Assembly: GCF_004331465.1 (NCBI RefSeq)
Contig: NZ_SJKB01000028.1
Location: forward strand, 1 to 58,657
Origin: Kribbella pittospori
GTDB lineage: Bacteria; Actinomycetota; Actinomycetes; Propionibacteriales; Kribbellaceae
Length of the DNA: 58,657 bases
Direction of reading: 5' to 3'
Shown: piece after piece, positions 42,379 to 51,435 of the stretch
How the letters are laid out: every line of letters begins with the position of its first letter
Position numbering within the stretch: the stretch's first letter is position 1
The notes under the pieces: generated by a model
Database searches by the model: none
Seen by the model: only the letters and a program-made list of their open reading frames with translations
What the model was told of the DNA's origin: nothing
Translations under genes and position numbers: made by a program

Positions 42379-43135
42379 GCCCTGCGCGAACACTTCGTCC
42401 TCAAGGGTCGTCTGCTCCTGGCCCAGTTCGGCGCCCGCCGCGCAACGCGCGACATCGACATCCTCGGGCAAGCCTTCACCGACGAGAAACCCGAGATCAT
42501 CCGCGAGTGACGACGATTGCGGAGACCGAGATCGACCACGGCGTCGCGTTCGACAGCACAAGCCTGAGAACCGCGCCGATTCGAGACGACGGCCGCTACC
42601 ACGGGCTCCGACTCGTGATGCCTGCCTCGATTGCCCGTGCGCGCAGCTCAAACTTCAACTCGACGTCAGTGTCGGTGATCCCATCACCCCTGAGCCTCAA
42701 GTCATCGAGTACCAACAGCTCCTGGAGACCGGGACCTTCACCATCCTCGGCTATCCACTCGCCACCGTCATCGCCGAGAAACTGTCCCCTGCCGTCGAAC
42801 TCGGCGACCTCAACACCCGCGACCGTGACCACGCAGACCTCTACCGCCTGCTACGTGCCAACATCCTCCGCGCCGACGAGGTATCCACCGCTCTCGAAGC
42901 CACCGCAGCGAACCGACGGATCACCTTGCGACCACTCAGTTCCAGCATTACCGATCTCCCGCAGCAGCGACAGCCGTCCGACACCGCATGGTTACGACGT
43001 CAAGGACCAGCCGCCAGCGACTACTCAACCAGCTTCGCGGATGCGGTCGCGGTGATCACAGCCTTCGCAGACCCACTGATCAGCGGCGGGGCTCGCGGCA
43101 AGCACTGGGATCCACAGAACGCTCGGTGCACCTGA
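42379..43135 (+). pseudogene. AbiEii/AbiGii-family nucleotidyltransferase toxin, frameshifted
   Basis: The reading starts inside the domain with ALREHFVLKGRLLLAQFGAR and RATRDIDILGQAFTDE. This is the nucleotidyltransferase strand-turn with the DxD pair (DID). It continues in a second frame (TTIAETEIDHGVAFDSTSLR) and a third (LQLDVSVGDPITPEPQVIEY, TFTILGYPLATVIAEKLSPA, LNTRDRDHADLYRLLRANI). It ends with LRANILRADEVSTALEATAA and a tail. Intact relatives are type IV toxin-antitoxin toxins that modify tRNA or GTP-related targets. Here the N-terminus is lost against the IS21 fragment and frameshifts lie near 42508 and 42640. No cognate AbiEi-type antitoxin is visible. Confidence 0.8.
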
Positions 43136-43381
43136 GCAACGGGTCACCCCACGGACCGCCAGGACGCCCTGCTTCGACAGGCCGGCCAACGGGTCGACCA
43201 ACCGGCGACACACCTCTTTACGCACCTCGATCAGCGCGAGACGATGGTGGCCGATGAGAACTTACGCGCAACGTGCAGCTGTAGAATCCGTTACCTGTAA
43301 GGGATCCCGCGCATCATTGAGCAACGCCGATCAACCTCAGCTGGAAATCAGCAGGTTTGGGGTTCGAGTATCTGCCCTCAA

Positions 43382-43410
43382 CTGACCGTGACTGTGCGTC
43401 CATCACATCG
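43382..43410 (+). repeat. Short dispersed repeat, copy 2
   Basis: This is the counterpart of the repeat at 5728-5757 (one substitution and one single-base gap). It overlaps the stop codon of the HAD-type gene on the other strand. The two copies are in direct orientation about 37.6 kb apart. Confidence 0.5.
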
Positions 43411-44062
43411 GCAATCGCATCCGGCCAAGTTGCGCGATGGTGTCGGGAGTCGAGCGGTGGTGGATGGTCAGCCATCCGTGGTGTTCGGCGGCAGCGCAGT
43501 TGACGCGGTTGTCGTCGATGAGCAGGGCGTGCTGCCCGGCCGGGGGTGGCAAGAGGTTGTCGGCGTACCGGAAGATCGCGGGGTCCGGTTTGGCGAGCCG
43601 GATCTCGTGCGACTTCACCGTCGCGGAGAAGATCTCCTGACCGGCCAGCACGCGGGCGCGATGGGGCTCCCACTCGGCGACGCTGTTGGTGAGGAGACCG
43701 ACAGGTACGCCGTGATCGGCAATGGCTCGCAGTTGGTCGAGGAGAGCCTCGTTGACCGGCTGGTCGGCGTACCAGTGCTCGCCCCAGTGACGCAGGTCGA
43801 CGCGCGGTGTCATCGGCAGGCACGCGGTGAGCTGGTCGGCCCATTCGCGCTGGGACAGGATTCCCAGTTCGAACGGGCCCAGTCCGTGCAGACCGAGCCG
43901 ACCCGCGACGTGCTCGGCGGCCGCGGCCAGCTCGGGCAGCCACGTGAACAAACGAGAAGCACCCTTGCCGCAACGAAAGCGCGGGCTTCGCTCATCGTGA
44001 GGCACCGGCGGGATGCGGGGCTGCCGTACCGCCGTCGGTCTGAACCACAACGAGGTGCGCAA
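43403..44062 (-). pseudogene. HAD-superfamily hydrolase, N-terminally truncated
   Basis: From about residue 36 the frame is a good HAD (subclass IA) hydrolase: LFTWLPELAAAAEHVAGRLG (cap start), GVPVGLLTNSVAEWEPHRAR (motif II, T/S), LAKPDPAIFRYADNLL (motif III Lys) and HALLIDDNRVNCAAAEHHGW (motif IV acids). The essential motif I with the nucleophilic DxD should precede LFTWLPE. Instead there is arginine/proline-rich sequence (RFRCGKGASRLFTW), so the catalytic aspartate is gone. A 34-bp palindrome sits at the apparent start. The 3' end is intact and overlaps the dispersed repeat. Confidence 0.7.
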
Positions 44063-44066
44063 GACA

Positions 44067-44100
44067 GATGGGTTTGTATCCCTAGGGATACAAACCCATC
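44067..44100. repeat. 34-bp perfect palindrome
   Basis: The left arm GATGGGTTTGTATCCCT is followed without spacer by its exact reverse complement. It lies at the break point where the HAD gene loses its N-terminus. It could be a high-affinity operator of a dimer or tetramer regulator, a recombination scar or a foldback structure. Confidence 0.75.
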
Positions 44101-44456
44101 GTCATGTCTGGTGAGTCCGTTCTTGCCCTGGGTGACTGCACCAATCCCGCGAGTGCGCCAGCACTTGTGAACCCGGATGAGCAGCTCCCGGATTCCTGGT
44201 CCTTGCACGACGTGGTGACTGGACCCCGCGAGGACGAGGGCACGACGCGGCCGATCGGGTGCTTCGCTCGCTGACTCGGCCCTTGCATCGACCACGGCGT
44301 ACTGGTCACGGAGATCATCTGCGGGCCGGGTCTTGTGCATGCACCAGCCGACACTCGTTGTCACCAGCCGCTGCCCACCACGTCCTCGTGGTCGCGACAC
44401 CCCTCCCCCGCCCGGTGCACCATTACAGAGCACCTGATACCCGGCGATGCGTCGCT
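44101..44456. other. Non-coding stretch downstream of the MFS gene
   Basis: About 350 bases with no supportable gene. The minus strand is open for about 90 codons (MHKTRPADDLRDQYAVVDAR) but without ribosome binding site or family resemblance. It may contain the missing terminator of the MFS gene; no classical hairpin was recognised. Confidence 0.35.
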
Positions 44457-45659
44457 TCAGTTGTCGGTGGTTAGGCGTCGCAGCCGCGGTGAGGCGAGGA
44501 GGATGCCGGCGGCAACGACGATGGCGAAGGTGAGAAGGAGGACCTTGAAGGTCGCGTGCTGCAGGGCGATCCCTGCGGCAACGACGGGGACCGACAGGCC
44601 GAGGTAGCCGACGACGAAGAAGAGGGCCAGGGCGGCGCGATCGTTGGGCGGCGCGGTCGTGAGGACCGTCGTCAGTGCGCTTCGGAAGATGCTGCCGGCT
44701 CCGACGCCGACCAGCGCCGCGCCGGCCAGGAACAACGCCAGGCTCGGCGGCTGCACCCACGCCGCCGTCACGATCACGGCCAGCCCGACGATCAGCACCG
44801 GAACGCCGAGGGCGAGCAGGCGGCGCAGGGGCCAGGTCGCAGTCGAGACCTGAGTCAGCGCACCGACGCCGAAGGCGAAGAAGACGGTCAGACCGGCCAG
44901 TGCGGGGGACGTACGATGCAGCGGCCCGGACAGGAACGCGGAGGCCGAACCCGCGAATACGCCGTAGACAGTGAACACAAGGAAGTCGCCGGTGAGCGCC
45001 GCACTGACCTGGGCCCGCGCTGCAGCAGGAATGGCCAGCCGCTGAGGGCGGTAGCGGGGCCGGGGTGCGGGCAGGGGCCTGACCTCAGGAGACCGCCAAG
45101 TGGCGACCAGTGCGACCACCAGCAGCACCGCGAAGATGACATAGATCAGACTGGGAACGTACGTCGCCAGTAGCCCGGCTGCCAGGGGTCCGATGGCCAG
45201 GCCACCAACGTTGGCGACCGTGGACACTATCTGCGCTCGCCGCGTCACGACCCCGTTCGGGCCAGCGTCCAGGTCGGTGAGGTAGGCGCCGGCCGTGGCG
45301 GTCGCAGCCCCCAGGGCAAGCCCCGTCAGTACACGCCCGACGAGCAGGGCAGGAAGCGAGGTGGACACGGCGAAGATCAGTGCGGCCGCCAGACCAGTCA
45401 CCAGAGCGGGGATGAGCACGGTTCGTCGGCCGTACCAGTCCGACACGTGACCGACGAGGAGCAGGCTTGCCACGATGCCGCCGGCGAACACGGCGTACAC
45501 GACGGTCACGGTGATCGACGACAGATGGTTCTGTCGTCGGTAGAGGCTGTACAGGGGGCTCGGTGCGGTGGAGAAGGCAGTCAGGATCGACATACTCGCG
45601 GCGATCGCCCAGAAGCCGGCAGACCGGCTCAGTCGTCCGCGCCTCGTTCCCCCGGTCAC
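44457..45659 (-). CDS. MFS transporter, 12 membrane helices
   Basis: The product has 400 aa. The major facilitator fold is evident: helix 1 (FWAIAASMSILTAFSTAPSP), the signature loop GHVSDWYGRRTVLIPALVTG (G-x-x-x-D-x-x-GRR), and a helix 4-5 region VGRVLTGLALGAATATAGAY. A central basic loop (RSPEVRPLPAPRPRYRPQRL) divides the two halves. The last helix ends LLASPRLRRL. It resembles drug-efflux type members (DHA1), but the substrate is not readable. The GTG start has a poor Shine-Dalgarno sequence. A 15-bp element upstream is shared with the SRPBCC gene. Confidence 0.87.
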   Translation of the reverse strand: MTGGTRRGRLSRSAGFWAIAASMSILTAFSTAPSPLYSLYRRQNHLSSITVTVVYAVFAGGIVASLLLVGHVSDWYGRRTVLIPALVTGLAAALIFAVSTSLPALLVGRVLTGLALGAATATAGAYLTDLDAGPNGVVTRRAQIVSTVANVGGLAIGPLAAGLLATYVPSLIYVIFAVLLVVALVATWRSPEVRPLPAPRPRYRPQRLAIPAAARAQVSAALTGDFLVFTVYGVFAGSASAFLSGPLHRTSPALAGLTVFFAFGVGALTQVSTATWPLRRLLALGVPVLIVGLAVIVTAAWVQPPSLALFLAGAALVGVGAGSIFRSALTTVLTTAPPNDRAALALFFVVGYLGLSVPVVAAGIALQHATFKVLLLTFAIVVAAGILLASPRLRRLTTDN

Positions 45660-45724
45660 GGGTGCGTGCTCGATGTGGACAGTTGAAGTGGTCCTGCAAC
45701 CGATGCTCTGCGCCCACGACTTCG

Positions 45725-45739
45725 GTCACACCAGTGCAA
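45725..45739 (-). promoter_or_regulatory. Shared upstream element, copy at the MFS gene
   Basis: The minus-strand sequence TTGCACTGGTGTGAC lies 65 bases before the MFS start codon. An identical 15-mer is found 58 bases before the SRPBCC gene. TTGCAC could serve as a -35 hexamer, with the rest acting as a regulator site. Confidence 0.45.
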
Positions 45740-45902
45740 TCCACGTGCCCGATCACTAGTCGCGCGGCCGGTCTGAACCGTCCGGCCCCATCAGTGACTC
45801 GGGCCTCCCTCGCAGTGGCCGGCCTGTCGCCCAGAGCAGCAGTTCGACGACATCGGTCTGACGGTTGAACACGGCGGCAGAACGACACCGGCCAATCTCC
45901 GG

Positions 45903-46150
45903 CGCTGCCACTCGACGACCTGACCTACCGCGGCATCTCCCTGCGCGCGTTCTACATTCTCAACTGGGTCGAGAACACACCGCGAGGCGACTCGAAGCCA
46001 TATGGCGAGCTCGCGCAGCTCATCGAGCGAGACGCGCTCGGCGCCGACGTGGAAGCGACGTACTCGCTGGACGAATATTCGAAGGTCACTCGAGCACGTG
46101 CAGCAGAACGCGCGCACCGGAAAGGTCCTCCTCACTCCGGACAGTGCAGA
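45903..46150 (+). pseudogene. Zinc-type alcohol dehydrogenase C-terminal remnant
   Basis: The frame reads LPLDDLTYRGISLRAFYILN, WVENTPR and then, after a shift, YGELAQLIERDALGADVEAT, YSLDEY. A third frame gives EHVQQNARTGKVLLTP. This is the last 70 or so residues of MDR/zinc-dependent alcohol dehydrogenases (quinone oxidoreductase type), which end with R-x-GKV. The catalytic and Rossmann parts are missing. It meets a GH15 remnant on the other strand head-to-tail at about 46150. Confidence 0.65.
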
Positions 46151-46154
46151 CCGA

Positions 46155-46600
46155 TCAGAGTCGCTGGTGTGCGGGGGCGAAGGTGCTGGTGCCTGCTGCT
46201 TCCTCGGCGCGGATGATGTGGGTGATGGCGTTGATCATGGCCAGATGGGTGAACGCTTGCGGGAAGTTGCCGAGGTGTCGTCCGCTGAGTGGGTCGATTT
46301 CCTCGGCGTACAGCCCTAGCGGGGCTCGCGTAGGACAGGAGCTTCTCGCAGAGCGCTCTGGCCTCGTCCAGTTCGCCGATCTGCACGAGCGCGGACACCA
46401 GCCAGAACGAGCAGATCGTGAACGTTCCTTCGGCGCCGTGCATCTCGTCGTCGGTCTCCGAGACGCGGTAGCGCAACACCATGCCGTCCTCGGTGAGGTC
46501 GTCGGCGATCGCTCGCACGCTGGCACGAGCGAGTCGACCACACTCATCCCCTCCCGGTCCGCAGACCCAAGACGGCATCGGCTGCCCCTTCTCGACACTA
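46155..46600 (-). pseudogene. GH15 glucoamylase/trehalase-type enzyme, C-terminal remnant
   Basis: The minus strand reads VRAIADDLTEDGMVLRYRVS, ETDDEMHGAEGTFTICSFWL and VSALVQIGELDEARALCEKL. After a shift near 46320 it continues with LGLYAEEIDPLSGRHLGNFP, QAFTHLAMINAITHIIRAEE. These are the last helices of the (alpha/alpha)6 barrel of GH15 proteins, including the EGTF and LYAEE-x-D segment that carries a catalytic glutamate. About 450 N-terminal residues are missing and no start is present. Confidence 0.78.
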
Positions 46601-46966
46601 CGACCGGACGTCGTCCGCCACCACGGAGCGACGGCACGAATCTGACGACCAAGGCCGTCGTGGCGCGGCCTCCTCGGCGACGTATCGCTTCCGATCGAAG
46701 AAGCTCTTTCCTGGCCGGCGGGTCCGGGCCTTGGTCGGCGAGGCCCGGACGAGCGGCGACGCCCTTCTGGTGCTCCGTCGTCGGTCCGGTCGGCTCGAGC
46801 GGACATTGATCCGCCGTACGTCGGCCTCGCCATGGCTGGCTACGCCGGGTGGTAGGAGGCTCAGCGTCGTACACCGTTTCCCCGTCTCGCCCGTGGCCCG
46901 GTCGTCCTGGTCTGAGCGGCACCGTTGCGCCCGATCGGTCCCAGGTGCAAGCCTGACGGGATGGGG
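46601..46966. other. Region upstream of the LuxR-ATPase gene
   Basis: No separate gene was recognised. It holds the end of the GH15 remnant's flank and the promoter side of the LuxR-type gene. Frames continuing from the GH15 remnant are arginine-rich and lack homology. Confidence 0.35.
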
Positions 46967-49693
46967 ATGGCGGATCGTGAACTGCTCGGCCGGAGCCAGG
47001 AGAACGCCGTACTCGACGGGCTGCTCAAGGCAGCGCGGACCGGTCAGAGCGGAGTCCTGGTGCTGTGCGGTGAGGCCGGGGTCGGCAAGTCGGCGTTGCT
47101 CGAATCGCTGGTCGGACGCAGCCAGGCCTACCAGCTCGTGCGGGCAGTCGGCATCGAGTCCGAGATGGAGCTCGCGTACGCCGGGCTCCAGCAGCTCTGT
47201 AAGCCGCTCCTCGACCGGATCGACCACCTGCCGCGTCCGCAACAGGAAGCCCTCGGTACGGCGTTCGGACTCGCAGACGGCGCGGCACCGGACCGGTTCC
47301 TGGTCGGCCTCGCTGTCCTCAACCTCTTGTCGGACGCGGCCGGGAAGGTGCCGGTCCTGTGCCTCATCGACGACGCGCAGTGGCTCGACCGGGTCTCCGC
47401 ACAGGTCCTCGCCTTCGTCGCGCGACGCCTCGCGGCCGAATCGGTCGTGCTGCTCTTCGCCGTCCGACACGGCGAAGAGCACGAATTGTCTGGCCTACCC
47501 GAACTGGAGATCCGCGGCCTCAACGACGCCGACGCGCGGGCGCTCCTGGACTCCGTCCTTCCCGGCCCGGTCGATCCACGCATCCGCGACCGGATCGTGG
47601 CCGAGACACATGGCAACCCGCTGGCGTTGATGGAACTCCCCCGGGCCTGGAGCGTGACCGAACTCGCGGACGGCAATCCCATTGGCACGCTGTCGGGCCG
47701 GATCGAAGAGAGCTTCGTACGGCGGCTGGAAGTACTGCCGCCCGACACCCGGCTACTCCTGCTCACCGCCGCAGCGGAGCCACTCGGTGACGCGACTCTG
47801 CTCTGGCAGGCCGCGGAACAACTCGGGCTGGGTGCGGACCCGGCCGCAGGGGCGATCGAGTCCGGTTTGATCACCTTCGGGCAGCGAATCCAGTTCCGGC
47901 ATCCGCTCGTCCGCTCGGCGGCCTACCGGATGGCCTCGGCCCGGGATCGGCAAGCGGTCCACCACGCCCTGGCGGACGTGACCGATCCCGAGACCTCACC
48001 GGACCGGCGCGCCTGGCACCGTGCCCAGGCGACTGCGATGCCGGACGAGGAAGTCGCCGCGGAGCTCGAGAGCTCGGCCCGCAGAGCCCAGAGCTGCGGC
48101 GGGCTGATCGCCGCCGCTGATTTCCTCGAACGGTCCACGGAACTCACGCCGGAGCCCGCCCGCCGAGCAGAGCGGGCCTTGGCGGCCGCTGCAGCGAAGC
48201 GTGGCTCGGGCGCACTGGATGCGGCGCTGCACCTGCTCAGCGGTGTGGCCGCCGGCCCTCGGGATCCAGTCCGGGACGCTGAGGTCGAGCGGCTCCGCGG
48301 ACAGATCGCGTTCGACCAGGGTCACGCCCGCGACGCCGCCCGGCAGTTGCTCAGCGCGGCCAGGCGGCTGGATCCACACGACCCTGTCCGCGCGCGGATC
48401 ACCTATCTCGAGGCGATGTCGGCCGCGATCTGGGCCAGCGGACCAGAGGCCCCAGGGATTCTTGCCTTCGCCGCGGCCGCCGCCCCTCCCCCGGTCGAGT
48501 CGGACCCGCCGGCCGACCTGCTGCTCCAATCGCTCGCGCTGCGCTTCACCCAGGGCTATACGACCGCCGCGCCGCACCTCACCAAGGCACTCGAGCTGGC
48601 CAGCCAGGTGGAGATCGGCACCGACGATGTCGCCAGCTGGCTCTGGCTCGCGGGCAACCGCGCCGCCGGCATCGTCGCCATCGAGGTGTGGGACTTCGAC
48701 ACCGCGGAGGAGCTCGCCCTCCGGCAGGAGCGGATGGCTCGGGAGTCCGGCGCGCTCGTGCAACTGCAGTTCGCCCTCAACTTCCGCGCCAACCTCCAGT
48801 GCCTGACCGGCGACCTGTCCGCAGTGGCCGCGCTGGTCGAGGAAGGCCGCCAACTCGCCGCGGCCACTGGCTATCCGGAACTCCGATACGGCGGCCTGCT
48901 CCTCGAGGCCTTCCGCGGCAACGAGACAACGGCGACGCCACTGATCGGCGAGACCATCCGCACCGAGACCGCCCACAGCCAAGGCCGGATGGCCGCGTTC
49001 GCGACGTACGCGAATGCCGTCCTGCACAACGGCCTCGGCAGGTACGACGTCGCTCGCGACGCCGGGCTCCAGGTCTTCGAGCAGGATGTCGTGGGGTACG
49101 GCGCATTGGTGATCGGCGAAGTCGCCGAGGCAGCATCCCGGACCGGCGACACCAAGCTTGTCGAGACCGCGCTCGCCTGGCTCGCCGAACGCACCGCCGC
49201 GACCCCGACGGAATGGGGCCTCGGTATCGAGGCGCGGATCCGGGCCCTACTCACCGCGGACGAAGACGCCTACCGCCGCTCGATCGAGCATCTCGGCCGG
49301 ACCCGCCTCGCTATCGAAGTGGCCCGCTCCCAACTCCTGTACGGCGAATGGCTCCGCCGCGAAGGCCGACGCGTCGACGCACGCGATCAGCTCCGGACGG
49401 CGCACGACCAGCTCTCCCAGATGGGATTTGAGGCGTTCGCGGAGCGCGCCCGCCATGAGCTGCTCGCGACCGGCGAGACGGTCCGCAAACGCTCGCCGGA
49501 GACGCTCAACGACCTGACCGCGCAGGAGGCGCAGATCGCCGGCCTGGCCCGGGACGGCATGACGAATCCCGAGATCGCGGCTCAGCTGTTCATCAGCCCC
49601 CGCACAGTCGAATGGCACCTGCGCAAGACCTTCTCCAAGCTCGGCATCACTTCCCGCCGGCAGCTCCGCGGCGCGTTGGCCAGCCCCGCCTGA
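46967..49693 (+). CDS. LAL-type LuxR-family regulator with AAA/STAND ATPase
   Basis: The product has 908 aa. The N-terminal ATPase shows ELLGRSQENAVLDGLLKAAR, Walker A LCGEAGVGKSALLESLVGRS (about residues 32-50) and Walker B VLCLIDDAQWLDRVSAQVLA. A long helical, TPR-like sensor region follows. The C-terminus carries a LuxR HTH (LNDLTAQEAQIAGLARDGMT, NPEIAAQLFISPRTVEWHLR, KTFSKLGITSRRQL). Such LAL proteins are often pathway activators in actinomycetes. ATG at 46967 (MADRELLG) or at 46961 is likely; the extra N-terminal residues of the ORF from 46925 are not family-like. Downstream genes on the same strand encode VOC proteins, 80 bases away. Confidence 0.87.
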   Translation: MADRELLGRSQENAVLDGLLKAARTGQSGVLVLCGEAGVGKSALLESLVGRSQAYQLVRAVGIESEMELAYAGLQQLCKPLLDRIDHLPRPQQEALGTAFGLADGAAPDRFLVGLAVLNLLSDAAGKVPVLCLIDDAQWLDRVSAQVLAFVARRLAAESVVLLFAVRHGEEHELSGLPELEIRGLNDADARALLDSVLPGPVDPRIRDRIVAETHGNPLALMELPRAWSVTELADGNPIGTLSGRIEESFVRRLEVLPPDTRLLLLTAAAEPLGDATLLWQAAEQLGLGADPAAGAIESGLITFGQRIQFRHPLVRSAAYRMASARDRQAVHHALADVTDPETSPDRRAWHRAQATAMPDEEVAAELESSARRAQSCGGLIAAADFLERSTELTPEPARRAERALAAAAAKRGSGALDAALHLLSGVAAGPRDPVRDAEVERLRGQIAFDQGHARDAARQLLSAARRLDPHDPVRARITYLEAMSAAIWASGPEAPGILAFAAAAAPPPVESDPPADLLLQSLALRFTQGYTTAAPHLTKALELASQVEIGTDDVASWLWLAGNRAAGIVAIEVWDFDTAEELALRQERMARESGALVQLQFALNFRANLQCLTGDLSAVAALVEEGRQLAAATGYPELRYGGLLLEAFRGNETTATPLIGETIRTETAHSQGRMAAFATYANAVLHNGLGRYDVARDAGLQVFEQDVVGYGALVIGEVAEAASRTGDTKLVETALAWLAERTAATPTEWGLGIEARIRALLTADEDAYRRSIEHLGRTRLAIEVARSQLLYGEWLRREGRRVDARDQLRTAHDQLSQMGFEAFAERARHELLATGETVRKRSPETLNDLTAQEAQIAGLARDGMTNPEIAAQLFISPRTVEWHLRKTFSKLGITSRRQLRGALASPA

Positions 49694-49773
49694 CGCACCA
49701 GTGTGTTCCACGGACGCGACGACACCGCGCGTGGATGACGCTCGAACGAGGAAGCGTCAGAGGAGAAGATCCC

Positions 49774-50142
49774 GTGGACTACAAACTCGAGGCCGTTGTG
49801 ATTCCGGTGTCCGATATCGACCGGACCCGGCACTTCTACCGAGCTCTGGGGTTTCGGCTGGACCTCGACCGCAGCGGCGAAGGCCGCCGGGTCGTTCGGC
49901 TGACGCCGCCTGGCTCACTGTGCTCGATCATCATCTGCAGCGATGTCGGCTCGGCTCCGCCTGGCTCGGCCCGCGGAGTTCTGACGGTGGACGACCTCGA
50001 GGCGGCCCGATCTGAGCTGCTGGCTCGCGGCGTGAGTCCGAGCGGGATCTCTCGCTGTGAGGCCGGCTTCTCCTACGCGACCTTCTGCGATCCGGACGGT
50101 AACCATTGGTTGTTGGTGGACGCCGTACATCTGGGGAGTTGA
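49774..50142 (+). CDS. VOC-superfamily (glyoxalase-fold) protein
   Basis: The product has 122 aa. The two beta-alpha-beta-beta-beta halves are visible: LEAVVIPVSDIDRTRHFYRA, LGFRLDLD, then GVLTVDDLEAARSELLARGV and FCDPDGNHWLLVDA. Family members bind metal and act as glyoxalases, dioxygenases or drug-binding proteins; the function here is not readable. GTG at 49774 is supported by GAGGAGAAG 6 bases upstream. It is followed 42 bases later by a second VOC gene, so they are probably one transcription unit. Confidence 0.83.
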   Translation: MDYKLEAVVIPVSDIDRTRHFYRALGFRLDLDRSGEGRRVVRLTPPGSLCSIIICSDVGSAPPGSARGVLTVDDLEAARSELLARGVSPSGISRCEAGFSYATFCDPDGNHWLLVDAVHLGS

Positions 50143-50184
50143 GTTCTGCGGGCTGGTGCCGCTTACTGTGGCCAGGAGGTTGGA

Positions 50185-50577
50185 ATGCCCGCACTCGAAG
50201 CCGTGTCGCACCTTTCGCTGACGGTGTCCGATCCTGAGCGGAGTGCAGAGTTCTACAACCGCGTGCTCGGTACCGAGACCGTGTTCAAGACCAAGGTCGA
50301 CACGTGTCAACTGCTCATCGTCGCGCGTCCTGGGGTGATGATCGCGCTGCGCGACCATCCCGAGCCCGCCTCCCAGACCTTCGACCCGGCTCGGATCGGG
50401 CTGGACCACGTGGCCTTCGCGATCCCTTCGCGGGCAGATCTCGAAGCTTGGCACACCGGCCTCGAGGCCGACGGGGTGAGCTGCTCGGCCATCGAGGCGA
50501 GTCCGTTCGGGCTGCACCTCAATCTCAAGGATCCCGACGGGATCGCCATCGAGCTATTCGTCTCCGAACCGGCCTGA
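50185..50577 (+). CDS. VOC-superfamily (glyoxalase-fold) protein
   Basis: The product has 130 aa with the typical start LEAVSHLSLTVSDPERSAEF, YNRVLGTETVF and end LHLNLKDPDGIAIELFVSEP. The probable metal ligands are His in HLSLTV, His in LDHVAFAI and Glu in IELF, so a functional metal site is likely. AGGAGG lies 5 bases before the ATG. It forms a pair with the preceding VOC gene and ends before a strong terminator hairpin shared with the convergent hydrolase gene. Confidence 0.86.
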   Translation: MPALEAVSHLSLTVSDPERSAEFYNRVLGTETVFKTKVDTCQLLIVARPGVMIALRDHPEPASQTFDPARIGLDHVAFAIPSRADLEAWHTGLEADGVSCSAIEASPFGLHLNLKDPDGIAIELFVSEPA

Positions 50578-50589
50578 ACACCCTGAACG

Positions 50590-50627
50590 CACGAACAGCC
50601 GGAGCCTGATGCTCCGGCTGGTTCGTG
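50590..50627. terminator. Bidirectional terminator hairpin
   Basis: The left arm CACGAACAGCCGGAGC pairs with GCTCCGGCTGGTTCGTG around a 5-nt loop, with a single bulged base. It lies between the convergent VOC and alpha/beta-hydrolase genes, the usual place of a bidirectional terminator. Confidence 0.85.
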
Positions 50628-50638
50628 GCGGGGTGGGA

Positions 50639-51430
50639 TCAACGGGCGGCTCGCTCGATCACCTTGGTCACTGCCGCGGGCTGCGACAGGGCGACCAGGT
50701 GGGAGGCGCCTGGGATCTCTGTGATGGTCGCGCCGGCCCGCTTGGCCATGAAGCGTTCGGCGTCGGGGGCGATCGCCTTGTCACCACTCGGAATCACTGC
50801 GTACTTCGGAAGCGCCGCCGGGGCGGTCTTCTCAACCGGCTCGGTGAAAGCCACTGCTGACACCGGCCGCTGCGCGGCGAGGAACACCGCACCGTCGCTT
50901 GCAGGCAGATCCGCGCCGAGGACCGGTCCGGCCGTCTGCGTGTTCAGCGCGAGGTCGACGCCACCGGGGTAGCTGATCGGCACCAGGTTCGGACCGAGCT
51001 CGCTACCGGGGAACTGCTCGTTCAGCGCGCCCAGCGTCTCGCCGGCCTGCGGAATGAACGCAGCCACGTAGACGAGTGACTTGACTCCGGACTGGTCGGC
51101 GAGCTCGCTGACCAGGGCGCCGCCATACGAGTGACCCACGAGCACCTTCGAACCGGGGATGCCCGCGAGTACGCCGCTGAGGTACGGCGTGTCGGACACG
51201 GTCCCGCGCAGCGGTACGGCGGGGGCCACGACCTTGTAGCCGTCGCGCTGGAGCCGACCGGTCACCTGGGACCAGCTGGAACCGTCGGCGAACGCGCCGT
51301 GCAGTAGCACGATCGTCGGCTTCTGCGTTGCATTCGATTCAGCAGCCTGCGCGGTAGTCGCTCCGGCCAGCAGTAGCCCGGCGCCGAGCGCTGTGATCAG
51401 AACGTTTCTTGCCTTGAGCATCAACTTCAT
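50639..51430 (-). CDS. Secreted alpha/beta hydrolase
   Basis: The product has 263 aa. A signal peptide (MKLMLKARNVLITALGAGLL, cleaved near QAAE) precedes a compact alpha/beta hydrolase. It shows an oxyanion loop VLLHGAFADGSSW, nucleophile elbow VLVGHSYGGALV, likely acid in PSGDKAIAPD, and His in PGASHLVALSQP. It resembles the EstA/RsbQ-like esterases of actinobacteria. The ATG at 51430 is preferred because GGAGGT then has 9 bases spacing. The ATG at 51439 overlaps the stop of the SRPBCC gene (ATGA) but would leave no spacing. Both starts imply coupling to the upstream gene. Confidence 0.85.
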   Translation of the reverse strand: MKLMLKARNVLITALGAGLLLAGATTAQAAESNATQKPTIVLLHGAFADGSSWSQVTGRLQRDGYKVVAPAVPLRGTVSDTPYLSGVLAGIPGSKVLVGHSYGGALVSELADQSGVKSLVYVAAFIPQAGETLGALNEQFPGSELGPNLVPISYPGGVDLALNTQTAGPVLGADLPASDGAVFLAAQRPVSAVAFTEPVEKTAPAALPKYAVIPSGDKAIAPDAERFMAKRAGATITEIPGASHLVALSQPAAVTKVIERAAR

Positions 51431-51435
51431 GGTGG

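Noticed and set aside
43350..43381. tRNA-like T-arm sequence (GGGGTTCGAGT) before the dispersed repeat
   Set aside because: The flanking bases do not pair into a T-stem or acceptor stem and no anticodon arm is found upstream, so no tRNA or clear tRNA fragment can be supported.
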